Assembly (NCBI GenBank): GCA_029204225.1
Contig: CM055102.1
Location: 48,962,289 to 49,026,288 of the forward strand
Reading direction: 5' to 3'
DNA length: 64,000 nt
Source: Diphasiastrum complanatum
Lineage: Eukaryota; Streptophyta; Lycopodiopsida; Lycopodiales; Lycopodiaceae
Shown: in pieces, positions 46,995-58,415 of the stretch
Numbering within the stretch: position 1 is the first letter of the stretch
Layout: every line of letters starts with the position of its first letter
Made by a program: the position numbers and the translations under genes
The notes under the pieces: generated by a model
Databases searched by the model: none
What the model was told of the DNA's origin: nothing
The model's input: only the letters and a program-made list of their open reading frames with translations

Positions 46995-48635
46995 TTGTTC
47001 TTGCCCCTCGGATCCGATACTCCAGCTTCCAATATCTCTTTCGAGCGCACGTTGCCTGGACTTGCTTGTCTGACCTGGTGTTTGCACTTAAGAGCAATAT
47101 TTGGAACTTCAGTTTTATTATTTTTGTTTAAAATATCTAATTTTGAATCCAAGTTGGTTTCTTTTTTTAATGAATTTGGTATTACTGATAGGTTGGACTA
47201 TTTCAAATCTCTTTTTTCTCCTTTTCTTTTTATTCTACCTTCTATAACTGAGGGCCCTCGTGTGGAGGCATTTTTTGAGATATATCTCAGATTTAAGTCC
47301 CTGCGTAGTACTCCGTTATTCAGGTCTCAGAATAAAGACATGATTCATTATCAGGACTTGGTGGCACTCGACAAGCATATCTATAAAGCTAAGCTTGATA
47401 GAATGTTTACCAAGTTACATAATGATTTCAAGTCTGTAGAGGAGTGCCCAATTCATAATAAAAAATGTAGATTTGTTGATTTTCAGTCTGTTTTTGTTTT
47501 TTTCCTTTTGTTAAATATTTTTGACGATTCGGACTCTGTGCTCTCCACTTCTGAAGCAGCTTCTTCTAGTGGTACAAAGTTTGAAAAGTCAAAGATTGTA
47601 GATATAGAAATCTTTTTTATTGATACAAGTGCTAATTTAGATGATTGTTCTGATTTTGTTCCTGCTCAAAATAGGTCTACCTTTATAGGCCATAGAACAC
47701 CCACCACCCTATCTCCTTCTGATAAATGTTTGATCACTTTGCCTACTTATAATATAGATAATAATTCTTTTTTGACAATATCGAATATATCGGATCTTTT
47801 TGACTTCACTGAAGTTGAGACTCTTTGCATTTTGAGCAAAGAGCTTGATGAATTTTTGGATATTATTGATTTTGATGCTGATGATCTTCTCCCTGGTGTT
47901 GACGATGTACATAATGATAAATTTTATTCAGGGAAAGATTGCTTGAAAATGGCTGTGGAGGAAATGCGCAACAAAGAAGATGATCTGCCTTCTGAGGATG
48001 AGTTTCTTAGAATCCAAAGTCAACTTGGATTTCCACAACCAACTGTCTATTCACCAACAATATTGACATCAAAAGGTGGACATAATATTGATGGTGAGAC
48101 AATAATCAGAGAAGACAAAGCCGAATGCGTAAGTTTTTGTCTCTTATCAAATACTAGTAGATTTTTTATGTCAGATTATATACTGGAGCTTATTTTGTTT
48201 TTTATCATTTCAGGAAACAATTTTCCTTGATGATTTCGCAATTCGTCGAGGAGGGCAAAGATCTTCTACGGGAGAATTTTCAAGAGATCATGCACTCGGG
48301 CACTATCTAAAGTCCTTCAAGAATAATGAGATAAGTGTTGCCCATTCAAAGTTTCATCAACATGGGCAATCAAGGCATTGCCTCATTTTCTTGGAGGACA
48401 TAATTTTAATAAGGTGCATAAAATAATTTTTGTAAAGAAAACTATTGCGGTTAAGATTTTAGGATATGGACCAGTGAATTCCATGTTCAGATCATCTCAT
48501 TTTGCAATGTATGCTGCTTACGTTTATCTTAGTAAGCATGTAAACTATGAGCTATTGGATCCATACAAAAGAAGAAAATTGTTGCATGATTCTACATTGC
48601 AACTTTCATTGGAAAAAATATCGGAAGCAGATTAG
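46995..48635 (+). CDS. Gene C: unknown acidic protein
   Basis: A 411-residue open frame begins at 46995 with a TTG codon in frame, so the true start is probably a later ATG or an upstream exon. It has ECPIHNKKC, a Ser-rich acidic stretch, and an Asp/Glu-rich segment (DIIDFDADDLLPGVDD). A convincing intron, GTAAGT at 48129 to CAG ending 48213, joins GAC-like phase 0 and continues ETIFLDDFAIRRGG. A one-base shift near 48350 is needed to reach the last block, LPHFLGGHNFNK to EKISEAD and stop at 48635. I recognise no domain. Compact intron and position opposite gene B suggest a partner protein of the same mobile unit. Confidence 0.45.
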
Positions 48636-48689
48636 ATACTGCTGAATTGTACTTTGTAAATATTTTTATTTAATATACAATTTTATTGT

Positions 48690-51145
48690 GTGTCTATAGC
48701 CTATTGGCTTGTATAAATTTGCATGCTTTTTGAAATTTTTTATAATCCGTCGATTTTGCATTATGACGAATTTGGATTCTTCTGTAAAACCATTGGAAAA
48801 GTTGTAGTATATAGCTGTTCTTTGTGCTAGTCCCGCCATGTTGTGTACTTTTATGAAATGTCGCTCTTGCTTGCCAATGAGATTCTTCCATTCCTTGCGA
48901 TGACCATATGCTAAGACTTCCAGTATTTCTTGCAAAGAATGTCGAATGATGTCGTAATATGTGCTGCATGTCATAAAAACACAATCTAAATTAGTACCAA
49001 AAGTATCTAATTTAATTGCACATATTTGTCTATGGTAGTGTAAAATCAAAATCTTACCACTGTAATGTGTTATATGATCAACACCCATTTTCTGTATCAT
49101 TTGAACATCAGTATTTGAAAATTTATCTTTTCTCAAGTATTTCACCATGTTGTCTGACTTTTTCCAAACTTCTACTTTGTGTATACGAGTAGAACCTTCT
49201 TCTTCAAAATCTTGAGTTGCTGCAATAATTTCTTTCCAAACCGTGTATTGAACCTTAGATTGTTTGCCAGAATAATTTGATAAAAATCTGCGAGCTTTAG
49301 ATCCTCCAATGCTTGGCTTGCATGGAATATTTCCTGTTTTACCTGATGTCTTTTGTTGTTTTCATGCAGTACAAACAAGGGTGTTTAGAGTTGGCGCCAT
49401 GAGATACATTGAACATACATTTTAATGTCTTCAGATCTCTTGCTAAATGCCATTCAATGTTGAAAAGCCAATTCCAAGAATATTGAGTGGAACTCCCTCC
49501 ATGTGATTTTTTATGGTGGTAGGATATGATGTTCTATCAAATATCCATGAGAGAATGTTATGGTCTTCTTTCAACATCTATAAGAGAATACAAAAACGTG
49601 ATTAGCCTCATAATATTAACACAGAGAGGATTTTAGATATGAAATCCATATTCAAATGATTATCCCTATTTATTATGCGAAGGAACTGCTATACCTGAAA
49701 TGCTGCCAACCACCAGATATCATTTTCTGATTGAACACTGAAATTGAGGCCTTCTGAGTCCTCTGAATTTGAAAGTGCTCCATTTATAATTGTGAGACTG
49801 ACTCTTTCCATTTTTTGTTCTTTTATAATTTCAGACTCATCTAACTTGAGAACAACTATCAACTTATTATTAACATTCTCATTTGTAATACCGTAAAAAA
49901 TTATGATGAATGTTAATAACTGATTAATGTCAATAAATAAATTGTTGAAATTGTTATATGCTAGACTTTCTCCTTTCGAACAATACACTCCATTGATATG
50001 AGATAAATTACAAACTATTGTCTGCATACCATGGTTTAACATGTCCCTTTTTTTTAAAGATGAAATGGTCGTGGGATTGGAAACTTTTTAATATTTACCT
50101 GTGCAAATGCCTCATTTATCATCTTAAACATTGTTGCATATGCTTCCCTACTGATGCTAGAAAAGTCACATGCCCCCTGAAGCAATGTAGTGTCTAATAT
50201 TTTTCCAACTTCATCCATAATGCTATTAGTAACTGAAGCCTTAATCTTTTTCATTTTGTTATTATTTAACATTGATTTCATAGATTTAGAAGTCAAGATA
50301 GAGCCTAGTGAGTTTCCAATTGAAATCTCATCGGCCAAAGGGTCTTCAACAACCAATGCTGATCTGCATTGCAAACATAATGTTCATGAAAATGTCAGTA
50401 GAAATTAGGACACTCATAGTATTCACAACAGTATATAATAAGCAAATCAACAGAAAGTTGAAATGAATAAATAACAAAATTAGTGATTATGAATAAATCA
50501 AAAAGTTCAAGCAATTTTCAGTACCAAATAAGCTATAACCTACTTCAATGCACGGATTCATCTTTTTCTATGACCTCCTCTGGATGATAGATCACATATA
50601 TCCTTGTTTACCAGTCTTTTCCTCTTGTTGCTTCGGACCTTTCTGTTGAGCACATTGATATCTTTAACAAGCGACAAATATGAGATACGCATGGATTGAA
50701 ATGCAATTTTCATCTCATGATTACTAGTTGTATAATGATGCAAAGAAGATTTCAACCTTTGGATCTCCTCTTTAAACATCTCATTTTCATCCAAACAAGT
50801 TTTTATCTTTGTAGATTTTTCTTCGCACTCCTTCGATATTTTCCTTGATTCCTCTTCCAAATAATGTATTCTTTGCATTGAATGTGCATTCCCATAGAGC
50901 ATCAAATTTTCACAATGACACATATAGATTATTAACTGACTCACCGAATGAAAATCTGGATGTTGCAATGAACATGGATCAATAGGATACAATGTTCCTG
51001 ATGACCATAAATCTACATGTTTTAGCTTTTCCTCCCCGTATCGGACCATATCAGAAGTTGACAATTTGGGTTGCTTTGAATTTCTTGTCCTAAGCGGAGC
51101 ATATTCTAGTGACAGATCCACATGAAGATGATAAAGCTTTGTCAT
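48690..51145 (-). CDS. Gene D: putative transposase-like protein, multi-exon
   Basis: Reading leftward: exon 51145-50558 encodes a Leu/Lys/Glu-rich coiled coil ending SNKRKR and SSRGGHRKR. Then come exons at about 50374-50099, 50042-49695, 49577-49060 and 48963-48694. Splice-like signals flank several of them (GTAAAT at 50098, GTATAG at 49694, TATAG before 49577, TGCAG before 48963). Diagnostic blocks are EWHLARDLKTLKCMF followed by HPCLYC (CxxC), and a late SSQGMEESHWQARATFHKS with TQHGG. Similar W-DLK, PCxxC and QGxE blocks occur in uncharacterised eukaryotic transposases, where Asp and Glu may be DDE residues. Frame breaks near 49430 and at the last junction leave the model provisional. 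Confidence 0.45.
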
Positions 51146-51525
51146 CAGTACAGTAGTATAGTAACAAACAACACAATGACAATAACAAAGCTAGAGATGG
51201 CGCTAACGACTCTGCCGGAGATAGAGATGGCGTAGGCTTTCTTCAGAAATCTCACTCCTAATTCAAATTTTTGAGTGTTCCAAATTATTGGGAGGAAATA
51301 TTTCAGCATTTTGAAAAATTATATTTTAACTATAGTTAAACACCAGTGAAGTTTGATGTGACTAAACTAAGGTGCATTCATTTACATGGAAAGTAGTGCA
51401 GGCAGATGCGTAAAGAACTTAGAAAATGATATTATAATTACTTTATAGTTATTTTTCTCTCTCCTACATGGCATTTTTTATAGGGCTCTCTTTGGGCCCA
51501 TATTTTCTCTAATGTCTGGAAGTCG
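51146..51525. other. 5' flank of gene D, no gene
   Basis: AT-rich upstream region of gene D. Contains two GAGATGGCG segments (51194 and 51224) about 30 bases apart. No promoter element could be fixed. Confidence 0.4.
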
Positions 51526-51862
51526 GCGAGTCAAACTGTCTAGTTTGTCCCTGACTCGCGATTTCAAATTTTTAGCCCATTTTCAGTTTCCCGTTTTTTT
51601 CTCTAGCTCGTCTGTCTGACTCTCCAATAGAGATATTTCTCTAATCTTTCAATATTTTTAGTATAGTAGGTAGTACAGTACCTGATCTATCATGTATGAG
51701 ATCGGCGAATAAAAAATTGTCTGACTTGTGCTTGTCTGAGTCGTCCATCTGCTAACTCGCCACCTGTTCCATCTGACTCGTCGCTCTTTTAGATAGTTCT
51801 AATCATCATGTGTAGTAAGTTGGTAGCTCGGTGAGTCAAAAAGTTCTGACTCGTCAACTGTG
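51526..51862 (-). repeat. Right subterminal repeat cluster
   Basis: At least six GACTCG/CGAGTC-type octamers between 51526 and 51862 (for example GGCGAGTCAA at 51527, CTGACTCGCG near 51552, AACTCGCCACC near 51755, CTGACTCGTC near 51773 and 51847). Orientation is mostly inverted relative to the left cluster. Confidence 0.6.
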
Positions 51863-52157
51863 AAAAATCCAAATTTTCCTGAACATTCGACTATTAGTGC
51901 CCATCTGTATTTTTCTATTGTTTTTATCTTTCTCGATTGCCTTTTGGATTCACGTTTACACCATCGTCCATCCATCTAGCTTTTATTTTGGTTCCCAATC
52001 TTATCTTGATTTGAGATTCATTATCGCATCAGTTTGATCATCAATCAGATCCAACAGATATTTGATCACCCATACGTAGAAAAGATCTACAAAAGTTATT
52101 TGAGAAAAAAGAATACGAAAAAGATAAAAAATAACTGAAAAGCAAAAATACCAAAAA

Positions 52158-53460
52158 TTGTCCTATTTACCATTCTATTGTATGCATATGAGATATGGTA
52201 GGAGGTTATTCACCCTAGATGAGTTTATCACACGATTTACCACCCACCTCCTTTTCGATCCATTCCTACAACTTGGACGAATCCGTATGGATAAGAAAAA
52301 TGAGTCCCTACGCAATTATATTGAACGGATCAAGAGATTGCACGGTGGATGCGACCCTGATAGCATCCCAGATCATAGTGTCCCTACATGGTTCATGGCA
52401 AGATTACCCAAGGGAATCAGGCAGCAAATGAAGAGACAAATATGTGTCTTTTCAAGCAGCCTGCGCAAATGCCATTAAGAGAGTCAACGATAGTGAGAGC
52501 ACTAGTTCAGACTTTGATAACTCTGACCAAGAACGAAGATGCAGAAAAGAACAAAGAGCCAAACATGAGGACAAGCTACACGATGATGCTTTCACCTCTA
52601 CATCCAATAGCGCTGATATTACCATCATATCTGCCTTAGAAAGGTTGCACACGTAGAGCAACGAGCAAATTAGAAAGCTCGCTACCGATTTTACCACGGT
52701 TGTTGAGCAGAAGCTGAAAGGCATGCAACCAGGACCTACCCATGCCTATCCAAGGAGAGAATCCACCTGGTGTTCTACACACTGCTCTAACAACCATACA
52801 CAAAATGAATGCCCGTAGTTGAGACATAGGTTAGAGTAACCTGCCCAATATTGCCATATTTGCAATATGAGCAATCACGATACCAACGAATGTCGATATA
52901 ACTTCAGGAACCAAGCAACCTGACCAGCACCGAATCCTACTCCATTGGCACAATGACAAGGTGCCTTACTCCAACCACTGCCTAGATTGGCATTACCTCC
53001 CATTCCCCCCTGGAACCCAAGGTTTAGTAGTACAAAATCCACAACCAGTTGTTCCAGCAGTTGAATATAGTCAAAATGACCGAAGAACCCTACTACTCTG
53101 GAGACGAAGCACAAGACTCTATTCCGGTGCATTTCGTAGATGGAGAGAATGGTGACTAAGTGCCAATCTATGCCAATCAGCTTAGAGGTACTGGATTTAG
53201 AGATTCCATCAAGTGTTACGGATGCGGATAGAACCATAGAATCGTCAAGTGCCCTAACAAGCCACAAGGCAACTTTGTACCACTATGCCGAGATTGTGGG
53301 TATGAACACCCATATCTCACGTGTCCAATGAGAAAGGAAAAACAAGGAGAGGTCTCTGCCCCTTTACATTTGATGAATATCCGAACCCCACCGTTGAGCA
53401 AGATAACTTTAGACAAATGAAGGAGTGGGTGAAAGAAGCCCAAGCCCTAGATTAGGCTAG
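52158..53460 (+). pseudogene. Gypsy gag remnant with three zinc knuckles
   Basis: The frame 52158-52478 has a retrotransposon gag domain (FITRFTTHLLFDPF, NYIERIKRLHGGCD, WFMARLPKGIRQQM). A shift leads into 52444-52656. Three CCHC-type knuckles follow: CHICNMSNHDTNEC near 52855, CYGCG-stop-NHRIVKC near 53212, and CRDCGYEHPYLTC near 53285. One knuckle contains a stop codon. A triple knuckle is unusual for gypsy gag, which normally has one or two. The gene is not translatable as it stands. It continues the element whose leader lies at 42345. Confidence 0.75.
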
Positions 53461-53880
53461 AGAGGCAGCTCGAGGGCAAGACCGACATCAGCCCGAAGGC
53501 GAGAACGATCAACAACCTATCGTTTCCCCTCGCTCCCTAGTAAGTCCTAGGTTACTATAATTCATCCGTGAAACCGGACAAAATGCGAACGAGCATTTTA
53601 GTTTTGAAGTTAGCAAAGAAGAGGAGAAAGACCACACCACTGTCCTAGTCGATCTATTGAGAAGTGACGTCAGAATGCCCCTAGGCACCTTACTCAAAAC
53701 ACATCCGACCCTTTGAGAAGGATTGAAGACTTATATAGACGGACTAGGCAGTGAGAAACCTCAGAGGCACCCTACCAATTTGGTGCCAGATGAAGAAGTA
53801 GAGATATTGCAACTAGTCTACCAAGTAGGGATAGGATGGGAGAAAGATGCCAAACATGTGACCATTCTGATCATGCATTG
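53461..53880 (+). other. Gypsy gag-protease spacer, no intact frame
   Basis: Decayed coding sequence between gag and protease; no motif recognised. Confidence 0.4.
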
Positions 53881-54443
53881 AGGGTTTTCAAAAGAATCGG
53901 CCATAGTCGACGAAGGATCCGAAGTGAATATCATTTTCTCCAAACTTTATCACGAATGCTTACTCGCATGGTAAGTGCTCCTTTTACCATCCTACTAGCT
54001 GCTGATCATCTAGCGTGAAACCATTAGGCATAGACAATGAAGTGCATACCAAAGTAGCAAGAATCTGGTTCGTGCTAGATTTTGTAGTCTTGGACTTGTC
54101 TGATTCTTTCCAATCTTACAACGTCCTACAAGGTAGAGCTTGGCTCAGAACGTCCCAAGCTCTTCATGACTGGGGTCAGAATCATATTGTGCTGCAAAAT
54201 CAGGATTTTAGAGTCAAGATCGATCCTGATACCTGGACCATGAATCCAACAGACCAAAGAGCCATGGTTTCCAGCTCTGCCACTACCATCTATTGTGATG
54301 AGGAGTCAGATGACGAACGTCGTTGGAGGAGAATTGTCATACGTGATGATTCACAAACCGATGTGGTAAACTGGACCAAAACCTTAGTTATGGTGGACTG
54401 TCTTCAGTTCGATGTTTCATTGGTTGAGCAATCTCCAAAGTGA
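53881..54443 (+). pseudogene. Gypsy protease remnant
   Basis: SAIVDEGSEVNIIF at about 53898-53940 corresponds to the retropepsin active site (usually D-S/G-G-A/S). Here Glu replaces the residue after Asp. The 142-residue frame 54015-54443 follows with SYNVLQGRAWLRTSQA, the typical C-terminal flap region. A shift separates the two. Context between gag and RT supports the call. Confidence 0.65.
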
Positions 54444-55400
54444 AGGTTGCCTGTAGACCCATTTTCCGATGAAGACGATATTCCAATCAAGAGATTAGCA
54501 CAACCAGCGAAAAAATCTAGCGAGGGCCATCAAGACTTTGTTTTACTTTTTATGATGAGCCTAGAGGCTATACCCCAGGGACCACTACAAGGAGTCTGCA
54601 GTGAGAGAGATAGAATTTCTTCAGGTGTTCACCCTAGAAGAAGGTCTAGAGTACGAGGATGAGGATTTCCTTCAATATCTAGATATTGACTGTTTCAAGC
54701 CCGCACCAAAATCTTGAAATACTAGATCTATGATCTCATCGAAACATTAGAGCCCCACAACTCAATGCTATAGTAGGCCAAATGGATATGGTAACCGACG
54801 GATCCATGACTAGCGCAAGGGAAAAGAGCCGATTACTTCGGATCTCCCATCAGGAGGCTCTCCGAAAGAAAAAACTCCCATCACCTTCATCGATCTAGGT
54901 ATGAAGCCATCCAAGAGCGACAGAAAACTTGACCAAGCTTTGAAATGAATGGGAATCGACAATCATCCAACCAGTAGCCCACTCCAAGAACAAAACCGTG
55001 AATAAGGCAAAAAATCGCTGAGTGGAAAGCCAAGAATGATAAACGAGAGATCAAATCTGAGTTGATGACTGACCAGGAACTACAAGATAAAATTCGCTAG
55101 GATGCCATAGAAGAACCCAAGCCTGTGCATGATGTACGACAATACTTCAAGGATTATGAGATGGATGAAGTAGTAGTGGTTATGCCCAGAGCAAAGAGAG
55201 AACCCATAGAAGAAGCCTTCCAAGAAGCCAATGTTTATGAAGGTCCTGTCTATACAAAAGAGATAGATTTGGCTGAGAAGGGAGAGGAAAGTCATATGGT
55301 ATCAGTAGGAGGAAAGGAGAGGAACTCGAGGACCTCAAGGCACTTCTTTGCAAATACCACAATTGTCTTGCTTGGAATTATGTTGAGCTAAAGGGCATAT
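54444..55400 (+). other. Gypsy protease-RT linker, degenerate
   Basis: Broken frames only. 55125-55391 is open (88 residues) and acidic but has no motif. Confidence 0.4.
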
Positions 55401-56113
55401 CGCCAGATGTTGTTGTTCACACCATTCCACTAGTTGATGGTGCAAAACCCATAGTTAGTAGGCCCTATAGGTCTATCTGCACTACGCCCAGCTAATCCAA
55501 GAAGAATTGAAGAAGCTTCTAGATGTAGGGTTCATCTATGAGATGGAACACACTGATTGGGTATTGCCTATCGTGGTAGTACTTAAGAAAAATGGAAAAC
55601 TTAGAATTTGTGTGGACTACAAGAAGCTGAATGTTGTAACCAACAAGGACCATTTTCCTTTACCATTCACGGAAAATGTGTTAGAGAGAATAGCCGGAGC
55701 AGAAGCCTATAGTTTTCTAGATGTGTTTAGTGGCTTTTAACCAAGTGCAGATAGCTCCAGAAGATCAGCACAAAATTGCATTCTCCATTGAGTGTATGCC
55801 TACAAAGTGATGATTGTGCAATGCTCCCAGCACTTTCCAACGAGTGATGAGTTATGCTTTCAAAGATTTTCTTCGAAAGTTTCTTGAAATTTTTATGGAC
55901 GACTTGTGTGTCCACTCCTTTAGAGCCCAACATCTACCTTTCTTAGATAAAGTGTTCATCCAATGTCGCATCCAGTGTCAATTATTTTGCATATCCCTAA
56001 ACCCGGCCAAATGCCAATTTTTGGTCACGCATGGCATAGTGCTAGGCCATGTAGTTTCAAGGCATGGCATTGCCACAAAGTACATAGACACAGTGATTCT
56101 ACTTTTATTCTAA
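55400..56113 (+). pseudogene. Gypsy reverse transcriptase remnant, truncated
   Basis: Frames 55507-55740 and 55814-56113 carry consecutive RT blocks: FIYEMEHTDWVLPIVVV, LRICVDYKKLN, SFLDVFSGF, then after a break CNAPSTFQRVM, FMDDLCVHS (catalytic box, usual YxDD or FMDD) and LNPAKCQFLV with LGHVVSRHGI. The order is normal for plant gypsy. The element ends at about 56113, abutting copia sequence on the other strand. RNase H, integrase and the 3' LTR are missing. Confidence 0.85.
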
Positions 56114-56700
56114 CTCTCTCCCTAAAAACTAGACTTACTTTTCAATCACATTCATAGATAACATCAAAGTTAACAAAATTTAAGTACAAAAAGCTTTGAT
56201 CTAAACTTATCAAACTTTTCTCTAATGAGTGGTTTAGTGAAAATGTCAACTAGTTGCTCATCTATGCTACAATGAATAGCATTTATTTCCCTACTCAACA
56301 GGATTTCATGTATGAAGTAATAGTGAATCTCAATGTGTTTGCTTCTTATGTGGAACACTAGATTCTTTTCCAGATGAATGCCATTCTAACTGTTGCGATA
56401 TATAATCATGGGATTTTTTTTGCTTCACATCAATCTCATCCAAGATTTGCCTCAACCATATAACTTCATGTTCTACACTACACATTGCCCTGTACTCGGC
56501 TTCTATTATGGATAGAACAATCATTCTTTGCTTTTTACAAGACCAAAAAAAGTAACTACCACAAAACTGTAATACATACTCTATAATTGACCCGTGATTA
56601 TCACAGTCACCTCCCCACTCCACATTCACAAAACCACGAATCTCAGGTAAACCCTCCTGCTTCTTGTACACTAATCCATTTTGATGTCAAACCTTCACCA
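56114..56700 (-). pseudogene. Copia RNase H fragment
   Basis: Minus-strand pieces 56330-56671 and 56170-56358 read: GFVNVEWGGDCDN, SIIEAEYRAM, WLRQILDEI, then RSKHIEIHYYFIHE and LVDIFTKPL. These are the RNase H and C-terminal tail of a copia polyprotein. A purine-rich GGGAGAGAGTT (minus, near 56112-56122) looks like the polypurine tract, but the LTR that should follow is absent. RT and upstream parts are missing. Confidence 0.8.
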
Positions 56701-57698
56701 TTTCTCTTCTTTTCTCCTACTGCATCAAAAATCCTATGATTTCATCAAAGCTTGGCAACATTGTCAGATTTTGGTGGAAATGCGGTGAGCAGCGGAGGTG
56801 GTGAGCAGATGGTCATAAATCGGTAGTGCGGCAGTTACTAGCAAGATAGTTCAAGATGAATTTGATATTACCATGTGCAATGGAACAAAATATTAGAATG
56901 ATGCACTCTGATTAGATTACAGAAAAACTGAGTACAATACTTGAAGTTGGGCGCAAAACAATAGGCGTTCAAAAACTACTTCAGCTGAATTCGTTGATGA
57001 TAAAAAACTAGAATAGTAGCTAACTGATTCAAACCTATCTTAACCACTGATCAGTGCTGCAGAGAATAATGTCTGTACATTGTTACAAATATGCTTGTCA
57101 GGGCGTTGACTCCATCATTGATGATTGGATGTCAGTTGATCAGTGCATTGGCAGCCTAAGTAGATTTCCTTATAGTCCCACAGAAAGTAGCCATTATTTT
57201 AACTATATGTGAGTTGGATTTCAATTTACAAAGGGTCAAATTTATACATTGGGTTGGATTTATACAAAGGTCAGAAAGTATACAAAGGGTCGGAAAATAT
57301 ACAAAGGGTCGAAATTATACACGAGGTCGGATTTTTCCAGGTTCGGAAAAATTAGACCCAATCCAATCCGATCCGATCCAAGGTTGAAGGTGCTTGAAAA
57401 AATTAGACCCGATCCGATATGATCCAGGTCAAAGACGTCCAGATTTATCAAACCCGCGATCCAATCCAATCCAAGGTTGAAAACATTAGAACCGATCCGA
57501 TTCGATCCGACCCAGGGTCAAAAAATCTCTCTTTGACAAGAATGACATTGGGTCGAAAAATAGGCTTGGGTCGGAGAAATTCGATCCTTTGCTGAAAAAT
57601 TTGATCCTTCATATTTTTTGTGGTTTTTCAAGAATAAGTATAAACAAATTTTAGGATGCTCATTACCTAATGGAATTGGGCTTGAGCATGAATTCTAG
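56701..57698 (-). repeat. Probable copia 3' LTR with GATCC-rich repeats; left end unknown
   Basis: On the minus strand the LTR-like start TGCTAGAATTCATG (57698 leftward) directly follows AAGGGGGAG, a polypurine tract. No second LTR was found, so the left end is not fixed. Within it 57240-57340 holds a ~20-bp repeat of the type TATACAAAGGGTCGG, and 57350-57600 holds many GATCC-type words. Confidence 0.45.
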
Positions 57699-57866
57699 CA
57701 CTCCCCCTTAAAGTGGATCCTGAAAAATTTTGATTTTCAGATTTAACATATTATTAAATCTGAGATGATGCTCCTTTGATAGAGCTTTGGTGAAGTAATC
57801 TGCTGCTTGTAGTTCTGTCCTGTAGTAAACCAGAGAAATTTTCTTGCTTTGCACTATCATGCCCAT
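57699..57866 (-). pseudogene. Copia C-terminal fragment
   Basis: Minus-strand translation reads KKISLVYYRTELQAADYFTK, then ALSKEHHLRF, matching the RNase H tail (usually ADxLTKPL). It ends in a stop followed by GGGGGAG. Cut off at 57866 by the gypsy LTR copy. Confidence 0.6.
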
Positions 57867-57868
57867 GA

Positions 57869-58347
57869 CTGGTCTCGGGTAGCGTGCCTACGCTAGGGAT
57901 CAATAGACCAACAACCCGTAAGTTAATTGTGATTATAAGGGAATTGAGACCCTTATGAGTACATGGTCATAATTAATGGTTGTAGGCCTAAACACATGGT
58001 GGTGGAGTTGGTATGGGTCTATTAATGAGTCATTGGAGAACTGGATGACGTGGCCCAGATAGGCTGCAGAGGTGTCCAGTGAGGTGTCACAGTGCACTAC
58101 TAGTGGTGCGTGGGCCTTGGAGGGTATAAGTATACCTATTGGGCTCTCACTAGTGTATGCTTGATTGCATGACTGGTAGTCGTATGCTGTTGGTGTGATG
58201 CCTCATTCCTCTTTGTGATTGATCCATAGCTTGGGGGCTAGATCCGTTCGATCTAGGTTTGGTTGGGTTGGTTTGTCCACCATCCGTTTCCCTTGTGTTG
58301 CTTGTGATTGGCATGCTTAGAATAGGATCCTTGATGTAGGACTTTAT
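57869..58347 (+). repeat. Gypsy LTR, copy 1 (479 bp)
   Basis: Closely similar to 58416-58930. Lacks the first two bases (TG) seen in copy 2, so truncated at its left edge. Confidence 0.85.
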
Positions 58348-58415
58348 CGAAAGCATAAGGAGGAACTTTCCCAGTTTTAAGTTCTGAGGACAGAACTTGA
58401 ATAAGGGGGGAAGAA
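58348..58415 (+). other. Gypsy 3' interior remnant with polypurine tract
   Basis: About 68 bases between the two LTR copies: AGTTCTGAGGACAGAACTT followed by GAATAAGGGGGGAAGAA directly before the LTR start TGTCATGCCC. This is the 3' end of a gypsy interior. Confidence 0.75.

Larger units (their letters stand above)
42420..51880. mobile_element. Candidate four-gene DNA transposon with GACTCG subterminal repeats
   Basis: About 9.4 kb between the split halves of a gypsy element. Both flanks carry clusters of GACTCGCC or GACGAGTC; the stretch 42527-42565 aligns with the reverse complement of about 51822-51858 (CGACGAGTCA...TTTGACT). Inside are four gene models in alternating orientation with short introns (about 85-130 nt). 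One (D) has transposase-like motifs. I found no LTRs, integrase or RT. Exact terminal inverted repeats and target duplication were not resolved, so limits are approximate. Alternatives are a captured genomic gene cluster or an integrated virus; introns and subterminal repeats favour a transposon. Confidence 0.5.

Noticed and set aside
40596-51898. CACTA-type transposon between CACTA at about 40598 and TAGTG at about 51894
   Set aside because: The adjoining bases do not form an inverted repeat and the left site lies at the end of an LTR; chance pentamers.
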